Shown: positions 43,113-55,219 of the stretch, piece after piece | Position numbering within the stretch: position 1 is the first letter of the stretch | Layout: every line of letters starts with the position of its first letter | Source: Symbiodinium natans | Lineage: Eukaryota; Sar; Dinophyceae; Suessiales; Symbiodiniaceae | NCBI GenBank assembly: GCA_905221605.1 | Contig: CAJNDS010000146.1 | Coordinates: forward strand, 151,503 to 215,502 | Direction of reading: 5' to 3' | Length of the DNA: 64,000 bases | The notes under the pieces: generated by a model | Told to the model about the DNA's origin: nothing | The model's database searches: none | What the model saw: only the letters and a program-made list of their open reading frames with translations | Made by a program: the position numbers and the translations under genes

Positions 43113-46100
43113 TTAGGGTGGGAGTCCAAAGTCGGAGAACCAGCCTTCGCGGCAAGGGTTCAGGGTCTGAGGGCTCGTTTCTGCAATCTCAGCGACTCTA
43201 CGCAGTGGATCCTTTGCAAAAACCTCGGCAGAACCTTCTGAAAAGCACATTCCCCAAGAATCGGCAAAACAAACTATCTATGTATATATATATATATGTA
43301 TGTATGTATGTATGCGTCATCTGGCTAGAGTATCGTTAGTCAAATCATGAACAACTACTGAATTTAATGCAGACACTAAAACTAAAGGCATTTCGCGATA
43401 CAGACTCCCTTTTCCGTTTTGTCAGTTGTAAAGTTGGGTCATGCGGAACAAACACATCAAAGAGATGATTGGAGTGTCCGAAGGGCGGGGGGTATGTCAC
43501 ACTTACGACGACTGGGGGGGGGGGGGGGGGGGGGCGAGGATTTCAAACCCCTAAACCCTAAACCCTACGTCCTAAACCATGCAATCAGTGTTCCAAGCCC
43601 TAAGCAAAACGGCAAGCTCGACCACATAGCCTTGGTGTCGAAGGAGAAGAATTTCCAAACAACACCCACTAAGAAGCCTCAAGGTCAGCAGTCCCAGATA
43701 TAGGGCTCTACTGTTGAGAATAGAAATCCTGCATGAACCTAAGTACCCTATAAACCCTAGGAATTATGGTGGTTCAGTACAGTAGAGTCATGCAACATTT
43801 ATAGCATCAACCGAACTATACCCCCCAGGATGAAAATCTTTATGATCCGTGCCTCCAAAAACAGACTCCCAACTTTTGGACACCCCCACGTTTGCAAGAG
43901 CAGCGGACACGTCCGCAGGACTGACACAATGGCGACGCTTCATGACACCCTAAACCCTAAACCCTAAACCCTAAACCCTTATGTGCTCTCAGGGCCCCCC
44001 AGCGGGATTTCTGAGAACAATCATGGATCCTTTTTGAAGCCCTCGTGCGCATCGGCGAAGCTGTCTTGGGGAGCTCATGCTTCTCCAGCCACGGGGCTTG
44101 GATGAGTCCTCTACCCTACATCCAAGACCCCCTCCCCCCCCCAAAAAAAAAAACAATATATATATATATATAATAAAACCCTAAACCCTAAAACGCTAAC
44201 AGCCTTAACACAACTCTCAACCCTAAACCCTGCTTACCGGTGCTTGCATTTGGAGTGCGGACCCTTCAAGTTGAAGGTCTCTCTCCGGGCATTCGTCGAA
44301 AATCTCTTTCTCCATTCAAAAGCCGCCTCAGCCCTTTCCTTACTGCTGCAATGACCAAGGAAGAAGTGGCTATTTTTCAACCCTAAACCCTAAACCCTAA
44401 ACCCTAAACCCTAAACCCTAAACCCTAAACCCTAAACCCTAAACCCACCAAGGAAGCCCCAAAGGTTGATAAGTTCAACTGCTTGCTTTCTCTAAGTTTC
44501 ATCCTCTGTCAAAGGTGTCTGTGCCTCTGCTCGGAGGAATCCGATCTTGCAGACAACAGGCATCTCAAAGAAAACAGATCGCATGCGCACCCTCTTGAGA
44601 TTCAGTCCCACAAGAGGCTCAAAGAACTGCCTCCAATGGGACATTGGAGTCAACCTTTCCCAGCGAGCTTTGGCGGTGATGTAAACCTGGGTACTGATAT
44701 CGGGATGCAGAAAAAGCTTGAAGCCATCAATTTCCTTGTATCCCTTCATTCACCGGCTTCGCCGGCTTCGCGGGCTTCGCCGGCTTAGCCGGCTTGGGCA
44801 TGTCTGTTGTCTGAGGGCATGCGCTGAGCTGGGCCATGAGCAGGTCTGATGAGGTGTTAAACTCTTGCAGGGCAGCTGCTACAAATCGCCCCATGCTGCT
44901 GTTTTCCATGCTGTTGATAGCCGTGTCATCGTCAGCGTGAAATACAACCTCATTCGCTGCCCAGTCCAAGCCGAGAACGTAGTTCATTGTGTTTTTCCAC
45001 ATGTATGCCCAAGGCCACTTGCGCTCCCCATGTATCCCATCTGTGCTAGGTGGTTGCATTGCTGTATCGAAAATCTTGTTGAAGACGTCAAACGTGGCAT
45101 TGGATGTGTAGTCAACAATCTTCGCCTTGTCTCTACAGGATGCGGGCAGTGTCGTGCGTGTATCTCTGCTGCCTTCTTCAAAACCTTCTCGACCTGCTGG
45201 TTTCCGATATTAGGGGGTGGGCACGATAGGGTTTAGGGTTTAGGGTTTAAGGCTTCGGGTTTAGGGTTTAGGGTTTAGGGTTGTTCTTAAAAAGGGGATC
45301 GTACTTGGGGATCGGTCCATAGGGCTCCCCCTTATCCTCGTAATCCCTCACCTCAACCAGCAAGTCCTCTCTCGCTTGGCTCCCCACGAAGGACGCAAAG
45401 GTCGAAGGGCCGCCCTTGAGGCGGGCTTGCCGGTAGGTGCAACCACCATGGGGGACGTCAATTGCAACCAATATCCTTGGCCCACGCGACAATCTGATAA
45501 AAGAAACATTTCTAAGTAATGCACTACTAAAAACCAATAAAGGCAAATATGAAATATTCCAAGGGCCGAATAAGTATCTCTGCAAAGCACACTTTGAACA
45601 GCATCAGTTCAATCGGGATACGTGCAATGTGTTCGCTCTCATCGACTGTGGCGGTATAGTGCCACGTGATACGAGTCCCAGAATCCATCCAGGGCGCAGC
45701 TTTGGGAGCACTTGTTGTGAAGATCTTTCGGGGAGGTGCTTCTGTAGTCCCTGGCCGATCAAATGCCTCGGGCGCACTCCAACCCGCTGGCTTGTGAGCA
45801 CTGGGAGGTGCTTCTGACGCAGTCCCTTGCGCTTCTGACGCAGTCCCTTGCCGACCTGCGCCTGCACGGGGAGCGCTTGCTGGTAAACTCGTGTTGGGCT
45901 TGTGAGCACTGGGAGGTGCTTCTGACGCAGTCCCTTGCCGACCTGCGCCTGCATGAGGAGCGCTTGCTGGTAAACTCGTGTTGGGCTTCTGAGCACTGGG
46001 AGGTGCTGCTGACGCTGTCCCTTGCTGACCTGCGCCTGCATGGGGAGCGCTTGCTGGTAAACTCGTGTTGGGCTTGTGAGCACTGGGAGGTGCTTCTGAC

Positions 46101-46954
46101 GCAGTCCCTTGCCGACCTGCGCCTGCATGGGGAGCGCTTGCTGGTAAACTCGTGTTGGGCTTGTGAGCACTGGGAGGTGCTTCTGACGCAGTCCCTTGCC
46201 GACCTGCGCCTGCACGGGGAGCGCTTGCTGGTAAACTCGTGTTGGGCTTCTGAGCACTGGGAGGTGCTTCTGACGCAGTCCCTTGCCGACCTGCGCCTGC
46301 ACGGGGAGCGCTTGCTGGTAAACTCGTGTTGGGCTTCTGAGCACTGGGAGGTGCTTCTGACGCAGTCCCTTGCCGACCTGCGCCTGCGTGGGGAGCGCTT
46401 GCTGGGAAACTCGTGTTGGGCTTCTGCGCACTGGGAGGTGCTTCTGACGCAGTCCCTTGCCGACCTGCGCCTGCATGGGGAGTGCTTGCTGGTAAACTCG
46501 TGTTGGGCTTCTGAGCACTGGGAGGTGCTTCTGACGCAGTCCCTTGCCGACCTGCGCCTGCATGGGGAGCGCTTGCTGGTAAACTCGTGTTGGGCTTGTG
46601 AGGACTGGGAGGTGCTTCTGACGCAGTCACTTGCCGACCTTCGCCTGCATGGGGAGCGCTTGCTGGTAAACTCGTGTTGACTGGCAGTACTGCTGAAGCA
46701 AGCGGTACCTGTATAGCGCGTGTAGCCAGTGTAGCCAGTGTAGCCGGTATTGCCTGTGGCTGCAGGGCGGCGAAACCAACAAGTTGCATGTCTGGGTGCA
46801 AGGCTGCTGAGGCCTGGACATCTTGCTGCACAGCAGCCGCCAGCATCTGACCGCGAAAGTCCAAGAATTCGGAGGTGCTCATCCAGCCCGGAAAGCAAGA
46901 AAAAACAATGCACAAGCCGACCATGGCAAGGCAGCATCGGGGCACAACGGCCAT
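43113..46954 (-). CDS. type II membrane protein: signal anchor, 29-residue repeat stalk, glycosyltransferase-like domain
   Basis: Exon 1 (45591-46954) starts MAVVPRCCLAMVGLCIVFS, a signal anchor, then carries about nine copies of a 29-residue Pro/Ser/Thr/Ala repeat (NTSLPASAPHAGAGRQG...). A 97-bp GT-AG intron leads to exon 2 (45301-45493: GPRILVAIDVPHGGC, DYEDKGEPYGPIPKY). Further exons: 45173-45193, 44823-45125 (KWPWAYMWKNTMNYVLGLD, EVVFHADDDTAI), 44743 to about 44510 (FKLFLHPDISTQVYI), 44238-44345 (SKERAEAAFEWRKRF), 43822-43920, 43402-43501, 43113-43223. The hydrophobic strand followed by HADDDT resembles the DxD nucleotide-sugar site of Golgi glycosyltransferases, and DISTQ lies where such enzymes have acceptor motifs. 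The family is inferred from pattern only. A 79-bp GC-AG intron separates 44823 and 44743. Near 45126-45172 a 48-bp intron or a frameshift must be assumed. The last stop lies in a TTTAGGG array and may not be the true end. Confidence 0.6.
43330..43401. mobile_element. family L element, exon donor at its edge
   Basis: Begins gtatcgttagtcaaatcatg and ends aaaggcatttcgcgatac; the ends gtatcg/cgatac are inverted. On the minus strand its first bases (gtatcg) serve as the likely GT donor of exon 43402-43501. Confidence 0.55.
45788..46680. repeat. 87-bp tandem repeat array, about nine to ten copies
   Basis: A unit of exactly 87 bp recurs from about 45800 to 46680 (for example starting at 45892, 45979, 46066, 46153). 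Copies differ by only a few bases. Because 87 is divisible by three and the unit lacks stops in several frames, long ORFs appear on both strands. The minus frame with the signal anchor is the one that joins to neighbouring exons. One partial copy lies at the low-coordinate end and one degenerate copy at the high end. Confidence 0.9.
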
Positions 46955-47595
46955 CTTGCCTACCTACCCAACAACACAACACGCCACTACGTGTGCGCAG
47001 GAGTGATCATGATGTTTCTTACTGTTGGGGCCGCTGTCATAGTAACTTAGTGGTGCGGCATTTGCAGCCGTGATGACAGTGATGGTGGTGGTATAATGGT
47101 GGTGAGGGCGGCTTTGAAGGCGTCGAGAAGCAACAAAAAGTTGATCTTCGAACCCACCGTAAACCCAAAACCCTAACTAAACCCAAGACCCTCAAGCCGA
47201 AAAAAAGGTTTATAAACCCTAAACCCTAAACCCTAAACCCTAAACCCTAAACCCTAAACCCTAAACCCTAAACCCTAAACCCTAAGCCCTAAGCCCTAAA
47301 CCCTAAACCCTGAACCCTAACCCATACGTTTTGATTTTGGGTTGATGTGACCAGCTTTTCGAGGCTTGAGGGCTTTTTTTGGGGGCTTCAGAAGTCCAGT
47401 CTAAGAGGTTGCACGTGCCGATGTGGTTTAGGGTTTAGGGTTTAGGGTTAGGGTTTAGGGTGTAGGGTTTAGGGTTTAGGGCTTAGGGTCTCCGAAGAGC
47501 TGAGGCACCGGCTGGGGAACTGTACTTCATCTGGTTTAGGGTTTAGGGTTTAGGGTTTTGGGGTCCAGGGTTTAGGGCTTAGGGTTTAGGGCATT

Positions 47596-47704
47596 GTATC
47601 GTGAGTCATATCATAAATAGAAACATAATGTTGAACTTCATGTATATCGTAGTGGATTGAATGTAGCAAACAGTCCGACGGATACTAACGGCATTTCGCG
47701 ATAC
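47596..47704. mobile_element. family L element
   Basis: gtatcgtgagtcatatcata at the left and acggcatttcgcgatac at the right, as at 43330-43401, with a longer interior. Confidence 0.6.
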
Positions 47705-47845
47705 GTTAAAATCCTAAAATCTTAAAATCCCTAAATCCTAAAATCTTAAAATCCTAAAACCCTAAGATCCTAAAATCCTAAAATCCTAAAATCCTACATT
47801 CCGACATCCTAAGATCCTGAATCCTAAATAGTCGTTTTTTTCAAC

Positions 47846-49589
47846 CTTCCCGGTGCCATCGCGCAGCTGCAAGGGCCCCTTTTTCCGCCCCGCACTTCTG
47901 TTTTCAAGCAATCCCTGCTGGGGTTTAGGGTTTAGGGTTTAGGGTTTGGGGTTTGGGGTTTAGGGTTTAGGGTTTAGGGTTTAGGGTTTGGGGTTTAGGG
48001 TTTACCAGGACAGGTTAAGGGTTTAGGGTATTAGGATTTACAGTTTATGGCTTGGGGTCTAGGACTGAGGGTGTGGTGTTCAAGTTATCTTGTTTTCAGG
48101 GTTGAAGGGCTTAATCGTTTCAGCGGTTTGTATTGTAGGGTTCTTAAGGGAGGGGGGTTCAAGGGGGCTAGGTAAATTTTAGAGGTTCCTGATATACCTT
48201 CAAGAACTCTCCAGCGCCCACACCTCAGAACCCTTGAAGGCAACGTATCGAGACCAAGGGACCATGTGGGCAGGTTTAGGGTTTAGGGTTTAGGGTTTAG
48301 GGTTTAGGGTTTAGGGTTTAGGGTTTAGGGTTTAGGGTTTAAGGTTTAGGGTTTAGGGTTTAGGGTTTAGGGTTTGGGGTCCTTATTGCAAGGTGGCCCT
48401 CTTTTCTGGGGTACCCGAAAAGGGACCACAACTTAGAGAACTGACCATGTACCTTCCCTTAGATTCATAAAAGTGACCCGCGCGCCTCCAAGCTATCCAG
48501 TCGGTCAGGTTTAGAGAGGCTCTAGTAGACTAGAGCAGTCCCCTTAGACGGAGAAGGGACAGGGGGTGTAGGGTTTAGGGGCTACTTCCCAAACCCTTAA
48601 CCCTTAACCCTTAACCCTAAACCCCAAACTCTAAACCCTAAACCTTAAACCCCAAACCCTAAACCCTAAACTACGTTTAGGGTTTCGGGCTGGCGCCCTT
48701 CGTCAGCCAGGTCTAGCCTTGCCACCTGGCGCGCAAACGTGCTCTGGTACAGGGTTTAGGGGTTTAGGGGTTTAGGGTTTAGGGCTTAGGGGTTTAGGGG
48801 ATTTGGGGGTTTGGGGGTTTAGGGGTTTAGGGGTTTAGGGGTTTAGGGGTTTAGGGGTTTAGGGGCTTGGGGGTTTAGGGGCTTAGGGGTTTAGGGGTTA
48901 AGGGGCTGAGGGGCTTAGGGGGTTAGGGGTTTAGGGGTTTAGGGGTTTAGGGGTTTAGGTTTAAGGGTCTGGGGTTCATTGGTTTAGGGTTCAAGGGTTT
49001 AGGTTTAAGGGTTTAGGGTTTGGGGTTTAGGGCTTAGGGGCCCGGCGCTGAGTAAGATCTCCGTCTCGGAGCGAGGGTTTGGTTTGGGGTTTAACGTTTA
49101 GGTTTTATAAGGTTTAAAGTTTAAGGTTTTTATGGTTAGGGTTTAGCGCTTACGCTGCAGAGGGTTCAGGGCAGGACAAGCAGGCAAACACCCCAGATTT
49201 GCGCAATGAGTAACCCCCAAACCCTATTAGCAAGGATAAGTCGGACAAAGCCCTGCCAAACCATTTCTTTCTGTTTCTGGAACGGCTCCTCAGAACTCTA
49301 CTGGTACTGGGGGCTTGTCAGCTTATAGGTCATATGGGGTTGTGAGGGCCTTAAAGCCTAAACCAAGGTTTGTAGTGTGTTTAGGTCTTCTGGGTGTCAG
49401 TGGGCAAGGGTGCGCATTGAGGGTAGCTGGAACTGTCTTTGCAAGTTAGGAGAACTGTATTTGCATTCAGATATACTGTACCGCTTCTTTAGTATAGGAT
49501 AAGGCAGGTGGGCTAAGTCCCTAAATCACAAATTCTGATCTTGCCGGATCCTTCAAAACACTGCACGACGGCCATGTTTTGTCTTTTCT

Positions 49590-49637
<48 letters not shown>

Positions 49638-52600
49638 CCTCCTCGCTCTCCCTTGGTTGCAGCTTGGCACCTCGCTGACAATTGAACTTGCCTTCTGGAG
49701 AAACCCGATAAAACCACAAATTGCCACGGCTCTAACGTTACAGCACAGTAACAAACGGAGTCCCCTAAACCCTAAACCCTCAGTTCTAAACCCTAAACCC
49801 CTGAACCTTAAACCCTATACACCAAGAAACCCCAAGCCCCAAACCCTCAACCCTAAACCCTAAACTTTGCCCTAAACCCCGCCTTGGTTTGATGGCGCTG
49901 ACAGAGATCAACTGGGCGCATGTGCGCCGGGCCATGCAAGGGCGGCGTCCTCCAGGGACCCCACAAAGGGCTTTACCAGGCTTTACAGGGTTGTTTTGTA
50001 GATTGTGGTTCTAGCTTTTTGAGTTTGTTCATAATTGTTTCTTGCCTTAGCCTAGTTTGCTTATAGGGTTGCTTACGATCTTCATTAAAAGGGGTTTGAA
50101 TCCCAAAGCGTAACCAAACTATTCTAATCACACTTATAACCCCATATAACCATATTAGGGCACTTAAAGGGCTCATAAGTGGGTTAGAGGTACAGTTATA
50201 GCTGTGTTTTAGGTACCATGAACCTCCAAGTAGAGCATCCTTTCTTCAACTTTCGTGTGCCCAGAGCAGGCCTACGACCGGCCAACGTGTTACCGGAACA
50301 CCCTACACCCTAAACCCCTAAACCACCCCAAACCCAGAACCCTAAACCCTGAACCCTAAACCCTGAACCCTAAACCCTGAACCCTAAACCCTAAACCCCT
50401 CACCCTAAACCCTAAACCCTAAACCCTAAACCCTAAACCCTAAACCCTAAACCCTAAAGCCTAAAGCCTAAAGCCTAAAGCCTAAAGCCTAAAGCCTAAA
50501 GCCTAAAGCCTAAAGCCTAAAGCCTAAAGCCTAAAGCCTAAAGCCTAAAGCCTAAAGCCTAAAGCCTAAAGCCTAAAGCCTGAACCGACAGAAGCCGCAT
50601 CCGGGGCCATCTGCCACCCAGAAGCGCGGAAATCCGAAGCCCTGAAGCGCCCAAGACCTCGAACCTGGTTTAGGGTTTAGGGTTTCGGGTTTAGGGTTTA
50701 GGGTTTAGGGTTTAGGGTCTCGGGTTTAGGGTTTAGGGTGATTCCTGTACAACACCCGCCAAAGTCCGAAGAATCTGAAGCCTTGCTGTCGATACCCGGT
50801 ATCAGACGTCTAGGGTTTAGGGTTTGGGGTTTGGGGTTTGGGGTTTGGGGTTTGGGGTTTAGGGTTTAGGGTTTAGGGTTTAGGGTTTAGGGTTTAGGGT
50901 TTAGGGTTTAGGGTTTAGGGTTTGTGGTTTTACGGCTTAGGGGGCAAGGTGAAGGGTATTGGGATGGTTGGGAGGCTCTGGTAAACAAACCCAAAACCCT
51001 AAAATCCAAAACCCCAAACCCTATAAACCCCTGAACCTCAGAAAGAAGCGACTAAACCCCCTCAACTCTAGACCCCTAAACCCAAAACCCCCTAAACCCC
51101 CTGAAGCCCTTAATTCACCCCCAAACTCTAAACCGCTACACCCTAAAATCCCAAACCCCTCAAAACCCAATAAACCCCCTAAACCCAATAAACCCCGTGA
51201 ACCCCGTAAACCCCCTGAACCCCCTAAACCCCGTGAACCCCGTAAAGCCCCTTAACCCCCTAAACCCTGTAAACCCCGTAAGACCCCCCCAAAACCCCTA
51301 AACTCTAAACCCCAAAACCCTAAACCCTAAACCCCTAAACTCTAAACCCCCAAAACCCTGAACCCTCCACCCCAAACCCTAACCCCCAAACCTCAAAGCC
51401 TAAACCTTAAACCCCAAACCCCAAAGTCTAAGCCCTAAACCCCAAACCCTAAACCCAAAAACCCTAAACCGTAAACCCGAAACCCCCAGTCCTTGGCGCG
51501 GAAGGCCTTGTAGCGCTTCGTCCGCAGAATCTCGGAGCACACCCATTCCTTGCAGGGAACAGGGGGTTGAAGGGTTTAGGGTTTAGGGTGTGGGTTTAGG
51601 GTTTAGGGTTTAGGGTTTAGGGTTTAGGGTTTAGGGTTTAGGGTTTAGGGTTTAGGGTTTAGGGTTTAGGGTTTTAGGGTTTTAGGGTTTTAGGGTTTAG
51701 GGTTTAGGGTTTAGGGTTTAGGGTTTAGGGTTTGGGGTTTAGGGTTTAGGGTTCAGGGTTCAGGGTTTGGGGTCTGGGGCTTAGGGTTTGGGGTTCAGGG
51801 TTTAGGGTTTACGTGTTGGAGGGGCTTAGTATAGGCACACCGGTGGAGGGAACAGCGCCTGAACATCCTAAATGGTGGTGATCCTACTTTTTGAGGAGGG
51901 ACTGCAGTGCGATTTGCCCTAAACCTTAAACCCAAACCTACAAACCCGATTAACCCTTTAAACCCTGAACCCTAAACCAAACTGGGGGGGGGGGGGATCC
52001 AACATCAAGCGTCGGCAAGTCTTGCTGAGGGAAACGGGGGTTCCGGGTTTAGGGTTTAGGTCTTAGGGTTTAGGGTACCTCGAACCGAGTAGCTCTGCTT
52101 TTGTTCAGACACAGCCGGCTAAGGCCGGCTGTCTATCAATTACATTCGCGATGCTGACGACATGTCCTACCCTACCTTCCCCACCGCAAGATGTGATCGA
52201 AAGCCGAAGTAGCGGCTTAGGGCTTAGGGCTTAGGGCTTAGGGCTTAGGGCTTAGGGCTTAGGGCTTAGGGCTTAGGGCTTAGGGCTTAGGGCTTAGGGT
52301 TTAGGGTTTAGGGTTTAGGGTGATGGAAACGCATCGGGAAAAAAGGCTGACTGCCAGCACGAGCATGCCTCTGCCAAGGAAAAAACCAACCACTTTGAGA
52401 CTCAAAGGACTCTATGACATGCTCTGGACTAGTGAGGTTTAGGGTTTAGGGTTTAGGGTTTAGGGTTTAGGGTTTAGGGTTTAGGAGCAGGATAGCACGA
52501 CTCCAAAGCAAATTCTTGCACATGAATGAGCCCCATCCGAACGGCATCTGGCGCTACATGGTCTTTGTACTTTTTTAAGCCATCCGGATGAAATGTGAGG

Positions 52601-53488
52601 AAATCGCTCCCATTCCGCGTTTTGGGGAGACGTGGGGCGGGAAGAAACAACTACTCGCAAGCACGCACACACACACACACACACAAAAAAAAAAAAAAAA
52701 ACACTACGAACGCCGAAGACTTAGAAAACAGCACCTGCCCCTTCCCCCTCCCCCGCTCCCCCCTTCTTCCCCCCGCCCCCCCCCTCCCCTAAACCCTAAA
52801 CCCTAAACCCTGAACCCTAAACCCCCCTTATTCTTCCCCCTCTTCCCCCCCCCCCCCCCCCCCCCCCTGTCCGGCTCGTCCGGGATGGCAGCCATCACCT
52901 CGCGCTCTCTCGCCCTCTCTTCCGGGGAGAGGTGAAAGGTTTAGGGTTTAGGGATTAGGGTTTAGGGTTTAGGGTTTAGGGTTTAGGGTTGAGGGTTGAG
53001 GGTTGAGGGTGGAGGGCTTCAAGGCCTTAGCCACGCCCTTACTTGTAGGCTTTAGGGCTGATGGTTGTTGGCTTTCAGGACTAAACCGCAAAACCCGAGC
53101 GTCATTGGGGTTTATAAGGGTTTAGGGTTTAGGGCTTCAGGTTTAGGGTTTAGGGTTTAGGGTTTAGGGCTTAGGGTTTAGGGTTTAGGGCTTCAGGTTT
53201 AGGGTTTGGAGGTTTCACGAAACACGTTCTTCAGTAAAGAGCCACGGAGAATCCAACGAAGCCGCTGATCAAACAGCGAAAGTAGGTGGGCGATCCCCTA
53301 GAGTAAGCCCGACGGGGCGGAGACCTACAAATGCACTGGGTTTAGGGTTTAGGGTGTTCAGGGTTCTGGGTTCAGGGTTTAGGGTTTAGGGTTTGGGGTT
53401 TAGGGCTTAGGGTTTAGGGACGGTAGTAGGCCGACTTCTCGGCATGCCGTTTAGGCTGCTCTGGCTTTAGCGCCCCCTCAACCCCAAC
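47846..53488 (-). CDS. series of probable exons, unidentified gene(s)
   Basis: Minus-strand blocks with open frames, AG|G acceptors and GT/GC/GA donors: 53432-53488 (VGVEGALKPEQPKRHAEKS), 53226-53297 (GIAHLLSLFDQRLRWILRG...), about 52867-52930 (RAREREVMAAIPDEP), about 52495-52640 (FLTFHPDGLKKYKDHVAPDA, then VRMGLIHVQEFALES), 51492-51548 (EWVCSEILRTKRYKAFRAK), about 50585-50630 (ASDFRASGWQMAPDAAS), 48687-48725 (VARLDLADEGRQP), 47846-47914 (GLLENRSAGRKKGPLQLRDG). Many are phase 0 to 0 and could join, but I cannot show that they form one gene. Antisense frames are open in several (for example 52130-52530), so strand choice rests on neighbouring genes and splice context. No family is recognised. 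Confidence 0.4.
48135..48173. mobile_element. family E left arm only
   Basis: gtagggttcttaagggaggg and ttcaagggggctaggta, followed at about 48185 by a family C right half and then a TTTAGGG array at 48272. Confidence 0.6.
48748..48960. repeat. TTTAGGGG variant array
   Basis: 8-base TTTAGGGG units with scattered changes over about 210 bp, downstream of probable exon 48687-48725 in plus coordinates. Confidence 0.9.
49190..49760. other. unique stretch with CT microsatellite
   Basis: A ct repeat at 49588-49636 lies in otherwise unique sequence. The ORFs over it (SLSLSL or RERERE) are artefacts. No convincing exon was found. Confidence 0.4.
50118..50232. mobile_element. MITE-like family B, right part
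   Basis: cacttataaccccatataac, then ggttagaggtacagttatag and the terminus accatgaacctccaagta. The left terminus is degenerate. Confidence 0.65.
50335..50582. repeat. CCCTAAA array passing into CCTAAAG units
   Basis: The right half consists of about 18 uniform CCTAAAG units, a variant found nowhere else in the window. Confidence 0.93.
51155..51290. repeat. irregular C-rich CCCCCTAAA-like repeat
   Basis: Units of 8 to 9 bases (ccccctaaa, ccccgtgaa, ccccgtaaa) give a PKPNKP-rich ORF that is not considered a gene. Confidence 0.75.
52111..52130. other. perfect short hairpin
   Basis: cagccggc, a four-base loop taag, then gccggctg. An 8-bp perfect GC-rich stem close to a probable minus-strand exon. 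Function unknown. Confidence 0.6.
52212..52320. repeat. TTAGGGC variant array
   Basis: About 11 uniform units of gcttagg then four TTTAGGG units. Confidence 0.92.
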
Positions 53489-54296
53489 CTGCTCTCAACG
53501 CACCCACTCTGTGTCCTAGCGTCCGAGTCCCATCTCGAGGAGCTGAATGATCGCACTCGACCGGGCAGAATCATACAAGACCCTGTGCATCAATCCTCTA
53601 AATCCCCCCCTAAACCTTAATCAAACCCTAATCCCTAAACCCTAAACCCTAGTCCCCCCTGCTGAAACTCTAACAAACACTCCCAAAGTCGACCCCCAGA
53701 CACCTTATAAAATCGCCCCAACCCATGTCAAGGGTTGAGGACTCAGGCATTCAGGGCTTGGGATTTGGGGTTTGGGGTTTGGGGGTTACAGTTTGGGGTT
53801 TAGGGCTAGGCCCTCAACACCGCTTTCAAGAGCGTGCGCGCGCGCAGCCCCCAAAATCTCAAAACCAAGTGGCAATGAGGATTGCCAGGCCAACCAGGTG
53901 CTCCAAAACTGGCCAGGGGTTTAGGGTGGAGGGCTCATAAGCGTTTAGGGTTTCGGGTTTAGGGTGTGTGCTCAAGAGGGCTAAGAGGTTCATTGTATTA
54001 GGGTGTAGGGTTTAGGGTGTACATTTTTCGGTTTAGGGGTTCCCTGTGAACTTTTTAGGGTTTAGGGCTTTGGCGTTCGCGGGTGCTAGGGCTTATAGGT
54101 TTAGGTCACAAACTAGCCAGGGTTGGTTTTGGATTTTAGGGCTGAAGGATTCATTACGATCGTAGGGTTTTAGGGTTCATGTTTGGCATTCTTGAGGATA
54201 GAGGGTGCGCACCCTACATGTATATGGGTACGACTTTACTAAGTGTCCTGCCAGGCTTCCGCATACCGAACACACAGGAACTCTCACTATTTAGGA

Positions 54297-54417
54297 TCGT
54301 TGCACGGGCCCTTCTATAGTATGGGCCCTGGATTTTGGGAAACCTCTACAGTCCAAGAGCCCAGACTTAGACATCTTGACAGAAGGTAAGGGGACGATAC
54401 AGCACGGAACTACCCTA
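54297..54417. mobile_element. MITE-like family C, diverged copy
   Basis: tcgttgcacgggcccttcta at the left, acagaaggtaaggggac and ggaactaccc at the right. Confidence 0.65.
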
Positions 54418-55219
54418 AGATCCCTTGAAGTAGCGCGGGCTTAGGGGGCTTAGGCCAGACAAGCACCAAGCCGCCCCCTGAAAGTAACAACAACCGCACC
54501 CTGAAGCTTGGTGTTTGGGTGTTAGGGTCCTAAACCCTGAGCCCTGAACCCCCAGGACACAAACCCTCAATCCCAAGCCCAAGCCCATGTAAACCCGGAG
54601 AAGGACTCCACACCCAGGCCTACATTGACAACCCTAAACCGTTATCCCTAAACCCTAAACCCTAAACCCTAAACCCTAAACCCTCCACACCCTGGCCTAC
54701 AGCGATGAAGATCACGTACCGACCCGATCCTTTGCAACAGGGCAAGGTGAGATGGTTTGGGGACTCGGGGATTTCAAGGTCAGGGTTCAGGGTTTATAAA
54801 GTTTGGAGCTTAAGGCCCCTAAACCCCTAGCCCCTAACCCCTAAACCCTAAACCCTAAACCCTAAAAACTCAGAAAAGGGTTTAGGGTTTAGGGTTTAGG
54901 GTTCAGGGTTTGGGCTTAGGGCCCTTCAGCGGTTCGATAGCCTCCCAAAGTTACCCACAACGCGAGTGGGAGCTGGGTAAGGGCTTGGGTCTCAGGCTCA
55001 AGGTTTGAGGATGTGAGGGTGTCGGGTGCGATGATACACCCAGCTCCGGGACCTACCCTTGAGGACATCGTGAACATGTAGGGCTTGGGGTGGTTAGGGT
55101 TTATAGGGTTTATAGGGTTTACAGAGTTTATAGGGTTTATAGGGTTTATAGGGTTTATAGGGTTTACAGAGTTTATAGGGTTTATAGGACTTAGGGTTGA
55201 GGGTTTCTACACTCCACAC

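Noticed and set aside
45604-46982. Arginine-rich minus ORFs of 319 and 407 codons and a plus ORF of 305 codons
   Set aside because: They are alternative frames of the 87-bp tandem repeat. Only the frame with the signal anchor continues into the following exons.
50959-51255. 98-codon KPPKPNKP-rich ORF
   Set aside because: It is a translation of degenerate CCCCTAAA-like repeat.
52130-52530. Plus-strand exon chain (INYIRDADDMSYP..., LKGLYDMLWTSE...) with matching phases
   Set aside because: Minus frames over the same blocks are at least as protein-like, one longer (FHPDGLKKYKDHV...), and all the well-supported genes are on the minus strand. Not fully excluded.
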